Positions 22,329 to 34,309 of a DNA stretch of 64,000 bases are shown here, in pieces. The notes under the pieces are model-generated. The model was not told where the DNA came from. It did no database searches and saw only the letters and a program-made list of their open reading frames with translations. How positions within the stretch are numbered: the stretch's first letter is position 1; every line of letters starts with the position of its first letter. The position numbers and the translations under genes are program-made. This DNA comes from Solanum dulcamara (Eukaryota; Streptophyta; Magnoliopsida; Solanales; Solanaceae): contig NC_077248.1 of assembly GCF_947179165.1 (NCBI RefSeq), forward strand, positions 16,468,256 through 16,532,255, in the 5' to 3' direction.

Positions 22329-23360
22329 TGTAAATAACAAATTTTCGAGCCGAGAAAAATAAATAATCAGGACCGAAAAATTGGAGTAACAAAGTGTAAT
22401 ATTTGATTTCAAAATATCGTGCGTGTTACAATCTCTATGATAATCCTCTGATTCTTCAAATAATATGGAACATGTTGAACTTGAATTTGATTTAGAGTCA
22501 AGGGATTGAATAGCTTGATCTTGAATCTTCGTCTTCAAATTTGGATTTGAATTATTCGTCACGAACACTTGTATGGTTATGACGAATAGTAAATATGAAC
22601 AAGTAACTTGATCTTGATCTTCTTGATATTTTTCTTCGTTCTTGATTTTGAACTTGAACTTGAATTTGATTACTTGAACTTTGTAGCTTTGTAGAGAATT
22701 TGTAGTCTTTGATCCACGAGCTCTCTTCTTGCTTCTTGTTCTTGATAACTCCCCTTCTGAAAATAATGAGGACCCCTATTTATAGTTTTAGGGAGTGGTA
22801 TGAGGGTGCGATTTGATTGGTTGGTTTGAACTGACCAATCAAATTTCTTTGGTGAAGAGCTTTAATTTGATTGGTCAGAACATGTCACATATACACATGA
22901 CATTATTTTAGTGGCTCATTTAATTTGACTTAGATTGCCACATAACTTTGACATGTGACATGATTTTAGTGGCTTATTTAATTTGACTTGGATTGCCACC
23001 TAACTTTGGCACATGTCATAATTCTAGTGGCTTATTTAATTTGACTTAGATCGCCACATAACTTTGACACATGTCATAATTCTAGTGGCTTATTTAATTG
23101 ACTTGGATTGCCACATAACTTTGACATGTGACATGAAAATGGGCCTTTAGGATGAGATGATATCAGGCTTAACAAAGTGGGGTCATCTTTATAGCCCAAA
23201 TCAATGAATTTGGATTTTTAATTAAATCCACATTTATTGGACTTAAATAATTGACCCAATTTTATTAATCCAAAATGTTTATTTGGACCAATATATCTTG
23301 AATTTAATATAAATTGAATCATTCTATAAATTTATATTTAATAAATTTTAAATGATTACA
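22329..23360 (-). repeat. 3' LTR of the Tat element
   Basis: It aligns along its whole length with 36932-37964. Termini on the minus strand are TGTAATC at 23360 and TTTACA at 22329. The adjacent inner sequence reads GCAGGAGGCATT before the LTR on the minus strand, a weak polypurine tract. It contains the 58-bp subrepeats listed separately. Confidence 0.92.
22895..23140. repeat. 58-bp tandem subrepeats inside the LTR
   Basis: The motif AGTGGCT recurs at 22910, 22968, 23026 and 23084, exactly 58 bp apart, within units of the type TTAATTTGACTTGGATTGCC and ACATAACTTTGACACATG. The same array is present in the other LTR (about 37490-37740), so it was in the element before insertion. Confidence 0.9.
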
Positions 23361-23924
23361 AATGCCTCCTGCTTCAAGTCTTGTCGAGATATTTTATCTT
23401 TTGAAGACTAGGCTTGAAGTATTAATTGTAGGATAATGACATGCCATGTATTTTGAGATGCACCGTGAATTCATACTATATTGATGCACCGCTTCATCAT
23501 TGTTGGAGTAGAAAGGTAGCAAATTAATTTTATCCAATTAGGATTAGAATTTTTTTTATTTTTTTATTTTTTTTTTTGCACGTCACCAGCCATTTTTTTT
23601 GCACGTGGCCAACCATTTTTTTTTGTTTCCTTACTTTTTTTTTTAGTTTTGACCAATTAGGCTAGAGAAAAAAAAAGGTATATGCTTGTTATGCAAGATT
23701 CCACCACCTGTAATTGGAATTCGCTTAGGAGTCAATTATGTAGAATACTAATTCAAGTTTGAGTCTAGTTACAATAGATGCTAATAAACCTCTATAAATA
23801 GACGCCTGACCTTCATTGATTTGCATCAATGTGGCTTGACGATCAGCGTCGTGGTACTTTCTTCTTCTCTTTCCTTTGATTTTCATCAACCTTTTACACA
23901 TCTTGACATGTCTGTCGTAGAAAA

Positions 23925-24300
23925 TTCATATCTTATTGTAGAAACGTTGAAATCACGAACGGTTTAATTTTCTGGAGACTAGACTTCTTAGTCTACGATA
24001 TATCCAAAATTCAGAATTTAATATCTTCATAACCGATCTGTATGATTTTTTGAAGTTAGCTCTAGATTCTGCCATATTAAAATTTTCAGATTTGTATGGC
24101 TTTACTAGAGCTTTCATATCTTGATGTAGGAATGACGAAATCACAAGCCACTTGATTATTTTTTTGAATCTAGACACAAAGGTCTACAACATATCCGAAA
24201 TTCAAAATTTAATACCTTCAGAATTATTTTAGATATTTTTATGAAGTTAGATGTAGATTTGGCGCACCAAAAATTTCAGATTTACGTGAAGGCACCAACT
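23925..24300. repeat. two diverged tandem units in the Tat 3' non-pol region
   Basis: A unit containing AGACTAGACTTCTTAGTCTA, CATATCCAAAATTCA-like text and a CAGATTT...GGC end is followed by a diverged copy with TCTAGACACAAAGGTCTACA and CATATCCGAAATTCAAAATT. The period is about 200 bp. The small minus-strand ORF here is not conserved between the units and is not called. Confidence 0.5.
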
Positions 24301-24589
24301 CTTTTTTTTCAATGTAAAAGTATCGAGATTGCAATTCTCTTGATTTTTCATAAATAGATAAGAACAACTACAACATATCCAAAATTTAGATTTAAAGATT
24401 GTCTACTTGCATATTTGGAGGATTTAAAGACTTCAACATGCACATTTGGTACGATTTAAAGACTTCAAGCATACTGTTGAAGAAGCTCATTTTTGTTTAC
24501 TTTGTAGCCATGCATTATTTTATTTTATTTTATCTTATTTTTTTATCATTTAAACCAAAGATGTCACATTGTTGGAAATAATTTCACAT

Positions 24590-25650
24590 TATTCTTGGCA
24601 AAGACTTTACACCGTTTGACCCAAAGGTGCCGCATTGTTTGAGCCAAAGTTTTTACACTGTTTAAGATAAATACTTTACATGATTTGTGGCAAAGATTTT
24701 ATATGATTTGTTGTAAAGACTTTACATCGTCTGAGTCAAAGGCGTCTCATAGTCCAAGCCAAAGACTTTACACCGTCTGAGGCAAAGACTTTACATGATT
24801 TGCGGCAAAGACTTTACACCGTCTGAGTCAAAGGAATTCCATAGTCCAAGCTAAAGACTTTACAATGTCTAAGGCAAAGACTCTACATGATTTGTGGCAA
24901 AGACTTTACACCATCTGAGTCGAAGACATTCCATAGTCTGAGCTAAAGACTTTACAACGTCTAAGGCAAATACTTTACATGATTTGTGGCAAAGACTTTA
25001 CACCGTCTGAGTCAAAGGCGTTCCATAGTCCGAGCTAAAGACTTTACACCGTCTAAGAAAAAGACTTTACATGATTTGTGGCAAAGACTTTACACCATTT
25101 GAGTCAAAGACATTCCATAGTCCGAGCTAAAGACTTTAGACCGTCTAAGGCAAATACTTTACATGATTTGTGGCAAAGACTTTACACCATCTGAGTCAAA
25201 GACATTCCATAGTCCGAGCTAAAGACTTTACACCGTCTAAGGCAAAGACTTTACACCGTCTTAGTCAAAGGCGTTCCATAGTCCAAGCTAAAGACTTTAC
25301 ATAATTTGTGGCAAAGACTTTACACCGTTTGAGTCAAAGGCATTCTATAGTTCGAGCTAAAGACTTTACACCATCTAAGAAAAAGACTTTACATGATTTG
25401 TGGCAAAGAATTTACACCGTCTGAGTCAAAGGCATTCCATAGTCCGAGCTAAAGACTTTACACCGTCTAAGGCAAAGACTTTACATGATTTGTGGCAAGG
25501 ACTTTACACCATCTGAGTCAAAGACATTCCATAGTACGAGCTAAAGACTTTACATGATTCGTGATAAAGACTTTACACCGTTTGAGTCAAAAGCATCCCA
25601 TAGTCCCAGCCTAAGACTTTACATAATTTGTAAAGACTTTCCACCATCTA
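24590..25650. repeat. 92-bp satellite-like array in the Tat 3' non-pol region
   Basis: The block CCATAGTCCGAGCTAAAGAC recurs at 25023, 25115 and 25207 (92-bp spacing), then at 25276 in a shortened 69-bp unit. About eleven units span the region. Each unit is itself built from roughly 23-bp pieces of the form AAAGACTTTACACCGTCTGA or AAAGACTTTACATGATTTGT, and the 69-bp spacing is one piece less. No coding potential. Arrays in this part of Tat elements are known as a source of plant satellite DNA. Confidence 0.93.
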
Positions 25651-25769
25651 GATTAGGCATAGGTCTTGCTCAAAGATTATAATCGTTCATTATTGAAATT
25701 CATGACCATGATTATTGAATTACTAATTTAAGGGCTAATAAAACACACATATACACATATATAAAGACA

Positions 25770-27777
25770 GCGAGGTGGAGACTAAACTACTTGTAAGTGG
25801 GCCCTTAGCTGGCCAATATGCTGCTCCATGGCCATCTTTGGGGGAACTTCCTGGTTTAGATGATTGGACTCTTGAATATAACAGCCATCCTCCCAAGATG
25901 TGGGTACTTTGCACTCCTAATCATCATACTAAAAATATTGTAACTTCTTTACCATATTTGGGGCGATGAATCATTAATGGAGAGACTCGATGGGATGACA
26001 CTTTCACACTTGATGGAGAGTTTCACTATATTCTAGGCTATTGGGAGTGGGTTGAAGATATCCTTAGTAAGAATTGCCGGACTTTGAAGGATGCAAAAAT
26101 ATATGATGCTGTGTATGGTTCACTTTTTACCTATGATCGTAACACTAACATCTTGCAAGCCTTCTGCGAAGCGTAGTGTCCTGTTACAAATACACTACTT
26201 ACTTCAGTCCGGGAATTATCTATATCACTTTGGGATTTACACGTGATTGGTGGTCTACCCATAGCAGGAAGTCTTTACGAGGAAGTCATGCCAAATGTTG
26301 CAAAACTTTTAGGCATATTTGATAAGGGAAAAAGGTTTCTCCCTCACTCTTGTGAGCATTTATTTGATGCCTTTCATCAGATACGAGTAGAGAATAATCA
26401 AGACCCAAGTGTTTCTGTGGAAAGATGGGTAGGGTTTTGGTGTAAGAAAGATATAAAATATGGACAACCTCCACCAAGACGAGAAAAGAAGTTTCCCGTC
26501 TTAAGTCATCACATAACCCAAATGGCGTAATTGGTGAATTTATCAATGGGTCTCCTGCTGAAGAAGCTTTATTTCATAAGTTGGAAGTTAAGAGTCACAA
26601 GAAAAATGAAATATACTTGGCAGCCTTTTTATCTTGCTAGTTGTGTGTATTTGTGCTTCCTACGAAGGAAGATGGCTTTATTCATCCGGGCGTCTTCAAA
26701 ATCGTCTGTCATTTAGCATGTGGACGAAGAGTTAACCTTGCAGTTCCAGTCTTAGCCAGCATTTACAAAGGTCTAAATGCGATTTCAAGATGCTCACGAC
26801 TCGATCTCATTCAAACTTATTTTCCAATTCATTACGTATATGGTTGGTTGGCCTATTACTTCAAAACTCATTACCCATTAGCGGGTGAAACGACTGATCC
26901 TCTTATGGATTCTTTTTCTGGTGAAGGTGCTGCCAGGTATTTTGAAAAAGAGGATGCGAGAAAGCGTATACATGGAGGGAAAACTATTGCCTGGAATGTA
27001 ACATTGATCAAAAGGCCTAATGCTCACCACTACCGCGACGACGACACTGAAAAGGAATTTCAATCCAATTTCTTCATGAGTATTAACTCAAACTATCTCA
27101 CTTTAAGGGATGAAAATATCTTTATTGTGGAGCCTTATAGTCCCCATAGATTCAGTCATCAATTTGACTTTTTTCAAGATGCTCCTGGTCGATTAGATCG
27201 AGATTTTTGTGAAGCTTCATTAGCCGAGGGCTTAAGGCTTGCACGAATTTGTGTGCTAACAAAATCTAGGGCAAGAGAAATATTTCCTCCTAGTGGGTCC
27301 AACTTGAAGAATTTTTTTTGCTCAATTACAAGTCTTGGTGGGAAAAGGTGCATGGAAATTTTCTTGAAAATTATATGCAGTCCTTGGTGAGTGCTGTTGG
27401 TCTGGATAGTAAGGTTCTTCAAAAGCAAGTCGAGGAGGTCTTAATTGTGAGTCAACCTACTATTTTGAAGTCTAAAGTTGTTGTTCCAGACAAGATCAAG
27501 GGATCTTCCCTTAAGGAAGTTCAAAAAGAAAAGTATTCAGCTCAAATTCAATGGACCTCTCACAAGCGGCCATCTCAAGACGAAAGTAGTAGCACCCATA
27601 GTGATCGTTGTTGGAAGCAATTGAAACTACCTTTTGACATGCCAAACGATGCTAATTCACATTTGGTAGAGATTTTCGACAACAATGTTAGTTCTTCAAA
27701 GACTCTAACAACTATTAAAGAGGTGATGATTTTTTTATTCCATGATACCACATGATTCTACTAACCATGATATTTCT

Positions 27778-27820
<43 letters not shown>

Positions 27821-28640
27821 TTTTTTTAAATATTATTGTTTCTTTTTTTTTTTGCAGGCAAACGATGTTAGCATGTTGGAGATTTCTTACCAAAGGAAGC
27901 CACAAGATAGTAATGAATCTGTAGAGGGGCCGACTTCAAGAAAATCAATTCTATCATCCAAATTTGAGCGAGAGGCTACTTTTGTCCCATATGAAAGGAC
28001 TACATCAAATGTAGAATATCCTCCCCATAAGAAACTGACAATGTCCGTATCCATTTTTGACAAAAAATAAGTCATCTCAGAACTTCAAATGAATTTTATC
28101 GAAGGAGCTTGGAATAAGATTCGTTCTAAGCTCGCTGATCTCACTGCAGAACGTGTTTCTTTTCTTAAGAATAAGGTCCAAGTAATTCTTAAGTATGTAG
28201 ATGAAATGGGGGTGGATATTTCTCCTTTGAAGAATTTATTGGAGTCTCTCTTTGAACTTGCCACCTCCTATTACCGACCACGATCATCCCTTGCTGATAG
28301 AGCCCTGAAAATTGAAGAATCCGAGCTATATCTAAATGCCAAGAAACACCTTGATCTTGTATTGAATGAAAAGAATAAGAAGTTTGAAGAATTGTCTGAC
28401 ATCTGTCAATCTCTTAAGGAGGCGAGGAAGAAGGTGAAGGAGTTAAAAGCCCTCCGAGATGCTGCTAAGAAAGGAGTCGAAGATATCGAATCTAAAGTCT
28501 CAGCAGCTGAACAAGAGTGCAAAAAATGTGCTGATGTTTCTCTAGCTACTGCGAATGCCTCAAATGATGTGGAAGAGAAGAAGAGAATTTTAGAGATTTT
28601 TCTTCAAGACTTAACTAATTATAAGCTACGTTTAGACTAG
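25770..28640 (+). pseudogene. plant-mobile-domain (PMD) protein gene, antisense inside the Tat element, with one intron
   Basis: The opposite strand to gag-pol encodes a PMD-like protein: GELPGLDDWTLEYN, then IGGLPIAGSLYEEVMP, DPSVSVERWVGFWCKKDIKY, LPTKEDGFIHPGVFKI, HLACGRRVNLAVPVLASIYK and YFPIHYVYGWLAYYFKTHYP. A Lys/Glu-rich coiled coil follows (28089-28640, 183 residues open, ending at TAG). A GT-AG intron (about 27724-27857, with a (TA)n run and a T-rich tail before GCAG) joins frame 27318-27723 to 27858. Lesions: stops at 25967, 26174 and just before 26641, a frame change near 26500, one in a T8 run near 27311, and a stop at 28068. No ATG start is clear. PMD proteins of host genes act in nuclear gene control and silencing; carried copies have unknown roles. 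Confidence 0.8.
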
Positions 28641-29737
28641 CTTATTATGAACTATTTTTTTTGCTCTTTTTTTTAGCATTCTGATTAATTAGTTGTTGCT
28701 CTTTTATAAATCTTTTTGATTGCATTATACTGTGCATTTCTTTAAGTATTTCTTTTACGTTTCAGCTTCAAGAGTTATTTACTCGTATTGTGCATTGAGG
28801 TAATTGCATTAAGCATGGACTTTTCCCTAAACATCGTTGTTTATCACCTTGTGTGTTTCGATAGTACGAGAGACATATCATTGTATGAGGGCACCAAAAC
28901 CAGAATAGACTCAATTTATCAAAAACCAAACTTCTTAATCTAAGACATATACAAAATTTATAGCTCAAGTCCCTCAGAATGTTCTAAACAAACTTCTAAA
29001 ATGAATTTCACATGCAGAAAAGCTGACAGATTCATATTTACCTGATCTTATTAAAAAAATACTCATAGCTCAGCATAGGGAAGCCAAAAACAAGATTCAT
29101 AGAACTGCAACATGTACAACAATCACAGCTAATAGCTTTACAGATTTGTATGGATATTTCTTTGAAGTCAATTCAAATTCTGTCTTGATTGACCTTCTCT
29201 AATTCATACGTTATATATGACAATCTACAAGAACATCGTGATGCTCAAATAATAGCGTTTGCCCCATTTCTTTTGTACTTTTGAGACTAAACTTAGGATG
29301 TAATTCTAAGCTCCACGGACCACGGTGAAGAGGGTCAAGAGAGACTATGAGTTCTTTGGATACTCATGCGACTGAACTCAGAATGTAATTCTAAGCGCCT
29401 ACATACCTTAGTGAAGAGGATAAAGTCATAACGTAGTTCTGAAAGAGTGATTTTTTTTATTTATATTTTTTTTGGTGTCCTAACTTTTGCCTAGGCCACC
29501 TCTTTCGAGATTTTCAACCTAGAGGATATTTGTTTTGGGTGTCATGTACAGTTTATACTCTTGCGGGCCAGGAGTAACATGCAGTTTATACTCGTACCTT
29601 AAGGAGTGTGTTTCTTTTCTTCAAGGATAGTATCTCTTTATGAGATTTCTGTTAATGGGGCCAATACGCAATCCTTCCGAGTCAACCAGTTTGTAAAAGC
29701 CACTTGAGTATACATTTTGTATCATATATGGTCCATC
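28641..29737. other. Tat non-pol spacer between PMD gene and integrase
   Basis: Low-complexity AT-rich sequence with no coding signal. 29280-29420 holds two similar blocks (GAATGTAATTCTAAGC / GGATGTAATTCTAAGC), and CAGTTTATACTC occurs twice near 29550. This would be the 3' flank of the PMD gene on the plus strand and the pol 3' flank on the minus strand. Confidence 0.5.
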
Positions 29738-30712
29738 TCATTTAGCGGAGAACTTGCTTCCAGACCGACGAGAAGTAATAATGGGCCTTCTTACAACAAG
29801 AACTTGATCACCCACTTGGAAGCATCTAAGATGAACCTTCTTATTAAAAGATCGAGCTAGATGATCTTGATAACATTTCAGACTTTGTTGGGCCTCTAGT
29901 CTTTTTTCATCAAGAGCCTCCAATTCTTCAAGGCGTAACCGAGCATTTTCTTCATCAGTGAGCCCTTTTTGAATGTCAAGGCGCAATGAAGGAATTTGAC
30001 ATTCAAGTGGAAGAACTGCTTCAACTCCATAAACAAAAGAATAGGGAGTCGCTTGTATTGACGTGCAATACGTAGTCCTATATGCCTAGAGAGCCTCTTC
30101 CATTCTTTCATGCCAATCTCTCTTAGATTTGAAAACAACTTTCTTCAACAAGTTGCAGAGTGTCTTGTTAAATGCTTCAGCGAGACCATTAGCAGCCGCA
30201 TAATACATAGAGGAATTCGTTGCTTGAAGCCAAAAAGGTCACATATCTTCATCATTAACTTGTTATCAAATGGATTGCCATTATCAGTCAATATGTATCG
30301 AGGAATACCAAAACGGTAGATAATATTGACTCAAATAAAGTTAGTGACATTCTCTTTCTTTACTTCTCTAATAGAAACAACTTTTGCCCATTTTGAGAAG
30401 TAGTCAGTTGCAGTCAGGATGTACAAATGTCCACCCGAGGACTTAGGCAATGGTCCAACAACATCCAAACCCCAAGCTTCAAATGGCTATAAGGAAATCA
30501 TTGGGTGCAATACTTCTGGGGATTGATGTAAAATTCATATGGAATTGGCAAGCTTTACATCTTTGGACGTAATCCAGACAATCTTTCACCATGGTTTGCC
30601 AGTAATATCCCATCCTTTTTATGTGAAAATGAAATTTTAGCCCAGATTGATGCGCTCCACATACTCCAAAATGTGCTTCTTGCATAGCTTGAGTAAATTC
30701 ATCTGTCCCCAA
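29738..30712 (-). pseudogene. Tat integrase, broken
   Basis: 30712-30479 encodes the zinc-binding part: H...H with HFGVCGAHQSG and CLDYVQRCKACQ. The core follows on the minus strand (about 30480-30140) with WGLDVVGPLPKSS, ATDYFSKWAKVV and ILTDNG, giving the first two catalytic Asp. An in-frame TGA follows TNFI near 30330, and the frame changes again before the C-terminal part (29986-29738, ending RRSGSKFSAK). Integrase inserts element DNA; this copy is inactive. Confidence 0.85.
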
Positions 30713-31087
30713 ACATCGTAAGAGAACTCCATCGAACGACCGCCTGTAAAGTGTATTTTTATAATAAAGAAAATGAGGGGCTCATCGTCGGATCTCTGTC
30801 CTTCTTCGAAGGTTTTCTGGCAATATTCCATAACATAAATAATCTATTATTGGTTGTCGACAATCGTCAATTTCAGCCTCTGAAGTGGCGATAACTTGTT
30901 GAAATTCTTCTTTATGCTCCTCTGGAGGCGGAGTTGTCCATGTTTGACAAACTATGACTTGCATTTCATTAGGCGATACTAATGTAGAAGCCAAAGCTGC
31001 TAACGCATCAGCCTTTTTATTTTCCTTTCTTGGGACATGTTGAATAGTCACCTCTCCAAGCCATCATATTATCTTTTGAGCATAATT

Positions 31088-31495
31088 TCAGTATGGGATA
31101 AACTCAGGCTTTTTTACTTCATAATTACCCAAGACTTGATTGATCACCAATTTGGAATCCCCAAAAACTTGTAGTTGCAATTGTTTCATATCAATGGTCA
31201 TTTCAAGCCCAAGTAAGAGTCCTTGATATTCAACAACGTTAGTGGAGCAGTGTTGTGTTAGAGTGAAGAAGTACGACATAACTTCTCCATGGGAAGTGAC
31301 AAATACCAATCCAGCACCGTCTCCTTCACGATGTGCAACACCATCAAAATACATCTTCCAAGGTAGCTGAATTTCCACTAGCATTGCGTCTTCATCAGGT
31401 AATTCATCTGATAACTCCCAATCATTCAGAATTGGATGATTGGCTAAGAAATCTGTCAGCATTTGTCCTTTTACTGCCTTCTGAGATATATACAC
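31088..31495 (-). CDS. Tat second (archaeal-type) RNase H domain
   Basis: This segment follows the usual RNase H and carries the second RNase H fold: MYFDGVAHREGDGAGLVFV (first catalytic Asp), STNVVEYQGLLLGLEM (Glu), VFGDSKLVINQVLG (Asp). Such a domain, related to archaeal/plant host RNase HI, marks the Tat lineage. It is open over 135 residues; the continuation (31051-30782, with HVPRKENKKADALAALAST) is out of frame or beyond a stop. Confidence 0.85.
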   Translation of the reverse strand: MYISQKAVKGQMLTDFLANHPILNDWELSDELPDEDAMLVEIQLPWKMYFDGVAHREGDGAGLVFVTSHGEVMSYFFTLTQHCSTNVVEYQGLLLGLEMTIDMKQLQLQVFGDSKLVINQVLGNYEVKKPEFIPY

Positions 31496-31504
31496 AATTT
31501 CAAA

Positions 31505-31915
31505 TTATTGAAATTGGAGGTACCACCTTGCTAGTCGATCACTTAAGACAGGCTTAGACATGACAAACTTGATAGGATTCGCTTTAGAGACAAATTGCAT
31601 AATATGAGATTGGAAGTAATGCTTCATCTTCTGAATCGATAATACGAGTGCCAGGCATAACTTCTCAATAGGTGAATACTTGATCTCATTTTGTGTCATC
31701 ATCCTACTCAGGTAATATAGGGTATTTTCCTCTCCTTCATTATTTTCTTGTGCGAGAAGTGCTCCTACTGACCTTTCTTGTGCTGCAATGTATAAAATCA
31801 ATGGTTTTTCAGGTATAGGAGCTACAAGTACTGGAGGCTTCATCATATAAGACTTTATGTTCTCGAAAGTATTGGTACAAGCTTGGTCCCATTCAAAAGG
31901 AACATCTTTCTTCAT
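31505..31915 (-). CDS. Tat RNase H domain (Ty3/gypsy type)
   Basis: The 136-residue frame holds the RT-linked RNase H: FEWDQACTNTFENIKSYM, PLILYIAAQERSVGALLAQ, LYYLSRMMTQNEIKYSPIEK, ending RLARWYLQFQ. The catalytic Asp that normally follows LxLY is replaced (LYIAA), so activity is doubtful. It degrades the RNA strand during reverse transcription in working elements. Confidence 0.85.
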   Translation of the reverse strand: MKKDVPFEWDQACTNTFENIKSYMMKPPVLVAPIPEKPLILYIAAQERSVGALLAQENNEGEENTLYYLSRMMTQNEIKYSPIEKLCLALVLSIQKMKHYFQSHIMQFVSKANPIKFVMSKPVLSDRLARWYLQFQ

Positions 31916-31930
31916 AAGGCGACTGAATGG

Positions 31931-32640
31931 TTAACATCTCCCAGCCAGATTTGAGATAAACCTCCTAAGGTATGCTAATTTTCCTTGTAAGCTTTTTAAC
32001 TCATGAATATTTTTTGGCTCAGGCATCTTCAAAATAACATCTATCTTATCTTGATCAATCTCAATTCCTCGATGTCGAATAATAAAACCGAGAAACTTTT
32101 CTGAAGTAACTCCAAAGGAACATTTAAAGGGTTCATTTTGAGTTGGTATCTTCAAAGTCGTTTGAACACCATTCTCAAATCTTGAAAGTGGTCATCACTC
32201 TTCCTTGATTTTACCACTAAGTCATCAACATAACACTCAACATATAAAGCATGTCATCAAAAATATTCTGCATGGCTCGCTGATAAGTGGCCCCGATATT
32301 TTTTAAACTAAAAGGCATTACTTTGTAGCAATATCTACCTTTAGGAGTGCGAAATGCAGTAAGTTTTTCATCCCTTGGTGCCATGCAAATTTTATTGTAT
32401 CTAGATGAACGATCCATGAAAGACATTATCTCGTATCCAGTTGTGGCATCAATCATAAGCTCAGGGATTGGAAGAGGAAATTCATCCTTAGGGCATGCAT
32501 TATTAAGATCTCTAAAGTCAACACAAACTCGGATTTGACCATTCTTCTTTCTTACAGGTACAATACTCGAAATCCATGTAGGATATTTGACTTCACGAAT
32601 GAAACCTGCATCAATAAGCTAGTTAACTTCAATTTTGATC
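31931..32640 (-). pseudogene. Tat reverse transcriptase, frameshifted
   Basis: Upstream (about 32640-32460) the minus strand gives IVPVRKKNGQIRVCVDFRDL and CPKDEFPLPIPE, continuing as 32456-32217 with APRDEKLTAFRTPKGRYCYK and MPFSLKNIGATYQR. A one-base frame change near 32230 puts the catalytic YVDD (about 32215) in another frame. The thumb part is 32155-31931 (SFGVTSEKFLGF, LKSLQGKLAYLRRF). RT copies element RNA into DNA; the frameshift before the active site disables it. Confidence 0.85.
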
Positions 32641-34247
32641 AAAGGAACCAGTTTAGGTCTAAAGTGACGTTGAGCTTGTTTAACAAGACGAGTCCCTCGT
32701 TTCACAACAAGATAATGAACTGCAACTTTAGGGTCTAATCCTGGCATCTCTTTGTAACTCTAAGAAAATATGTCCCTGAATTCCATAAGCAGCTCAATAT
32801 ATTTCTTCTCTTCATCGTCATCTAGTGAAGCACTTACATATGTAGGCCTTATATCATCATCAACCCCATGATTTACTTCATTCAATGTATCAACAATATT
32901 CTTTACCCCTTTCTCTAGTTCAGGTGGTGCATCTTCAGCATCCTCATCCTCTTGAGGATTATCATCATTAAATGATACGTGATGGCATACATGAATATCA
33001 ACAAACTCATCCTCAATTTTTGCATATAGTGAAGTACTTTCCTCATCACAAATTGAATGTGATTTGATGATCCCACACTTTCTTCGTCTTCATCTCTCTC
33101 CCTAGTGTGAACTATGGTGTGAGTTCTTGCTCTTAGGATATTTCCACATGAAACTACAAGTTTTGTTTCTCGCTTTATTCTCGAAGGAATCAAACTGGGG
33201 AAATTCTTGGGTGAATTATGCTCTCGAACATGTACCTGTTCTTCCATCGTTCTATAATTTCCTTGGCGCTTGTATTTCTTCTTCATTGGTCCCAACCGAT
33301 CAAACATTGAAGTTTTTGGAGTTGATTTGATAAGCCGATCAAATGCAGAAACATTAGGCGTCATGCTATTAAGTCGATCAAACACATAAGGCTTCTTGTT
33401 GAACATCATAGTTTTTTCCATGGGGGTAATGTAGTTGATGTTCATCCTTTTTATAGAGATTCGAATTGGCGATGATTGTTTGTAACCCAAGCCTTCACGC
33501 GATTGCTTGACAACATATCCTCTCTCTATTGTCATCTTTTGAGTTGGATTTAGGCCATGATTTGCCTTTTCAATAACTTCATTTGGAAGTTTCCCTACCT
33601 TAAAAGCTTTATTGGGATTGTACCCTACTTTTACCAATAACTTATATGAATTTGGGTCAAAACCCTCATTTGTACACTTTTTATGAGTAATTCATACGAA
33701 TCATGATTTGATAGTCTAACAAATCCTTCCATCATTTTTGAAGGTGATTTGATTGTATCAATTTGCTTGATAGGAAATGTCAACTTGCTACTCTGCAACT
33801 CAGAGGGTGGGATCTTGACCTTGTTTGTCTTTGGAACATAGTGAGAAATAGGAATCGCTCAGATGCCTCACTTGTCTTAGATATTTTACTCATATATGAA
33901 GGTGTTTTATTATTTTCAATCATGACCCTCGCATTATCAGGTGCTACATCAACCTTTTTTGTGATATCAGCCTTTTTGATTGGTGGCGCGTTATCAACTT
34001 TGACTTCTTTTAAGACTTGATTCTTTAAGTAGAATTTTGCATCGGCAAAGTGCGCTTCTATCTCGGTGAAAGGTTCATCATCAGCAACTACCTTCTTTTG
34101 AACGCCATCTTCAAAGTATTTAAAACATTGATGGTAGGCGGATGGTACCAGTTTGTTCTTATGTATCCATGGCCTTCCTAACAAGATATTATGCGAGGTC
34201 TTTGAGTCAATAACATGCATCCATGCACTCGAACGCATATCTCCCAT
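32641..34247 (-). pseudogene. Tat protease-to-RT linker region
   Basis: 34247-33780 (IDSKTSHNILLGRPWIH) is the conserved end of the protease region. 33637-32915 contains repeated FDRL units (VFDRLNSM, AFDRLIKS, MFDRLGPM), a spacer typical of Solanaceae Tat polyproteins. Frames are interrupted by stops. No separate enzyme is recognised. Confidence 0.6.
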
Positions 34248-34309
34248 TATTATATCTAATTTGACAGCGCCAATGGCTCTCTGCCCCCCTTGGTTAAATC
34301 CCTAAATCA

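Noticed and set aside
24590..25650. CRISPR-like array
   Set aside because: Units are contiguous tandem repeats without unique spacers, in a plant retroelement.
25770..28640. PMD gene as an independent host gene with an LTR element around it by chance
   Set aside because: Position between integrase and 3' LTR, antisense orientation and the paired LTRs at both ends fit an element-borne gene; kept as an element component.
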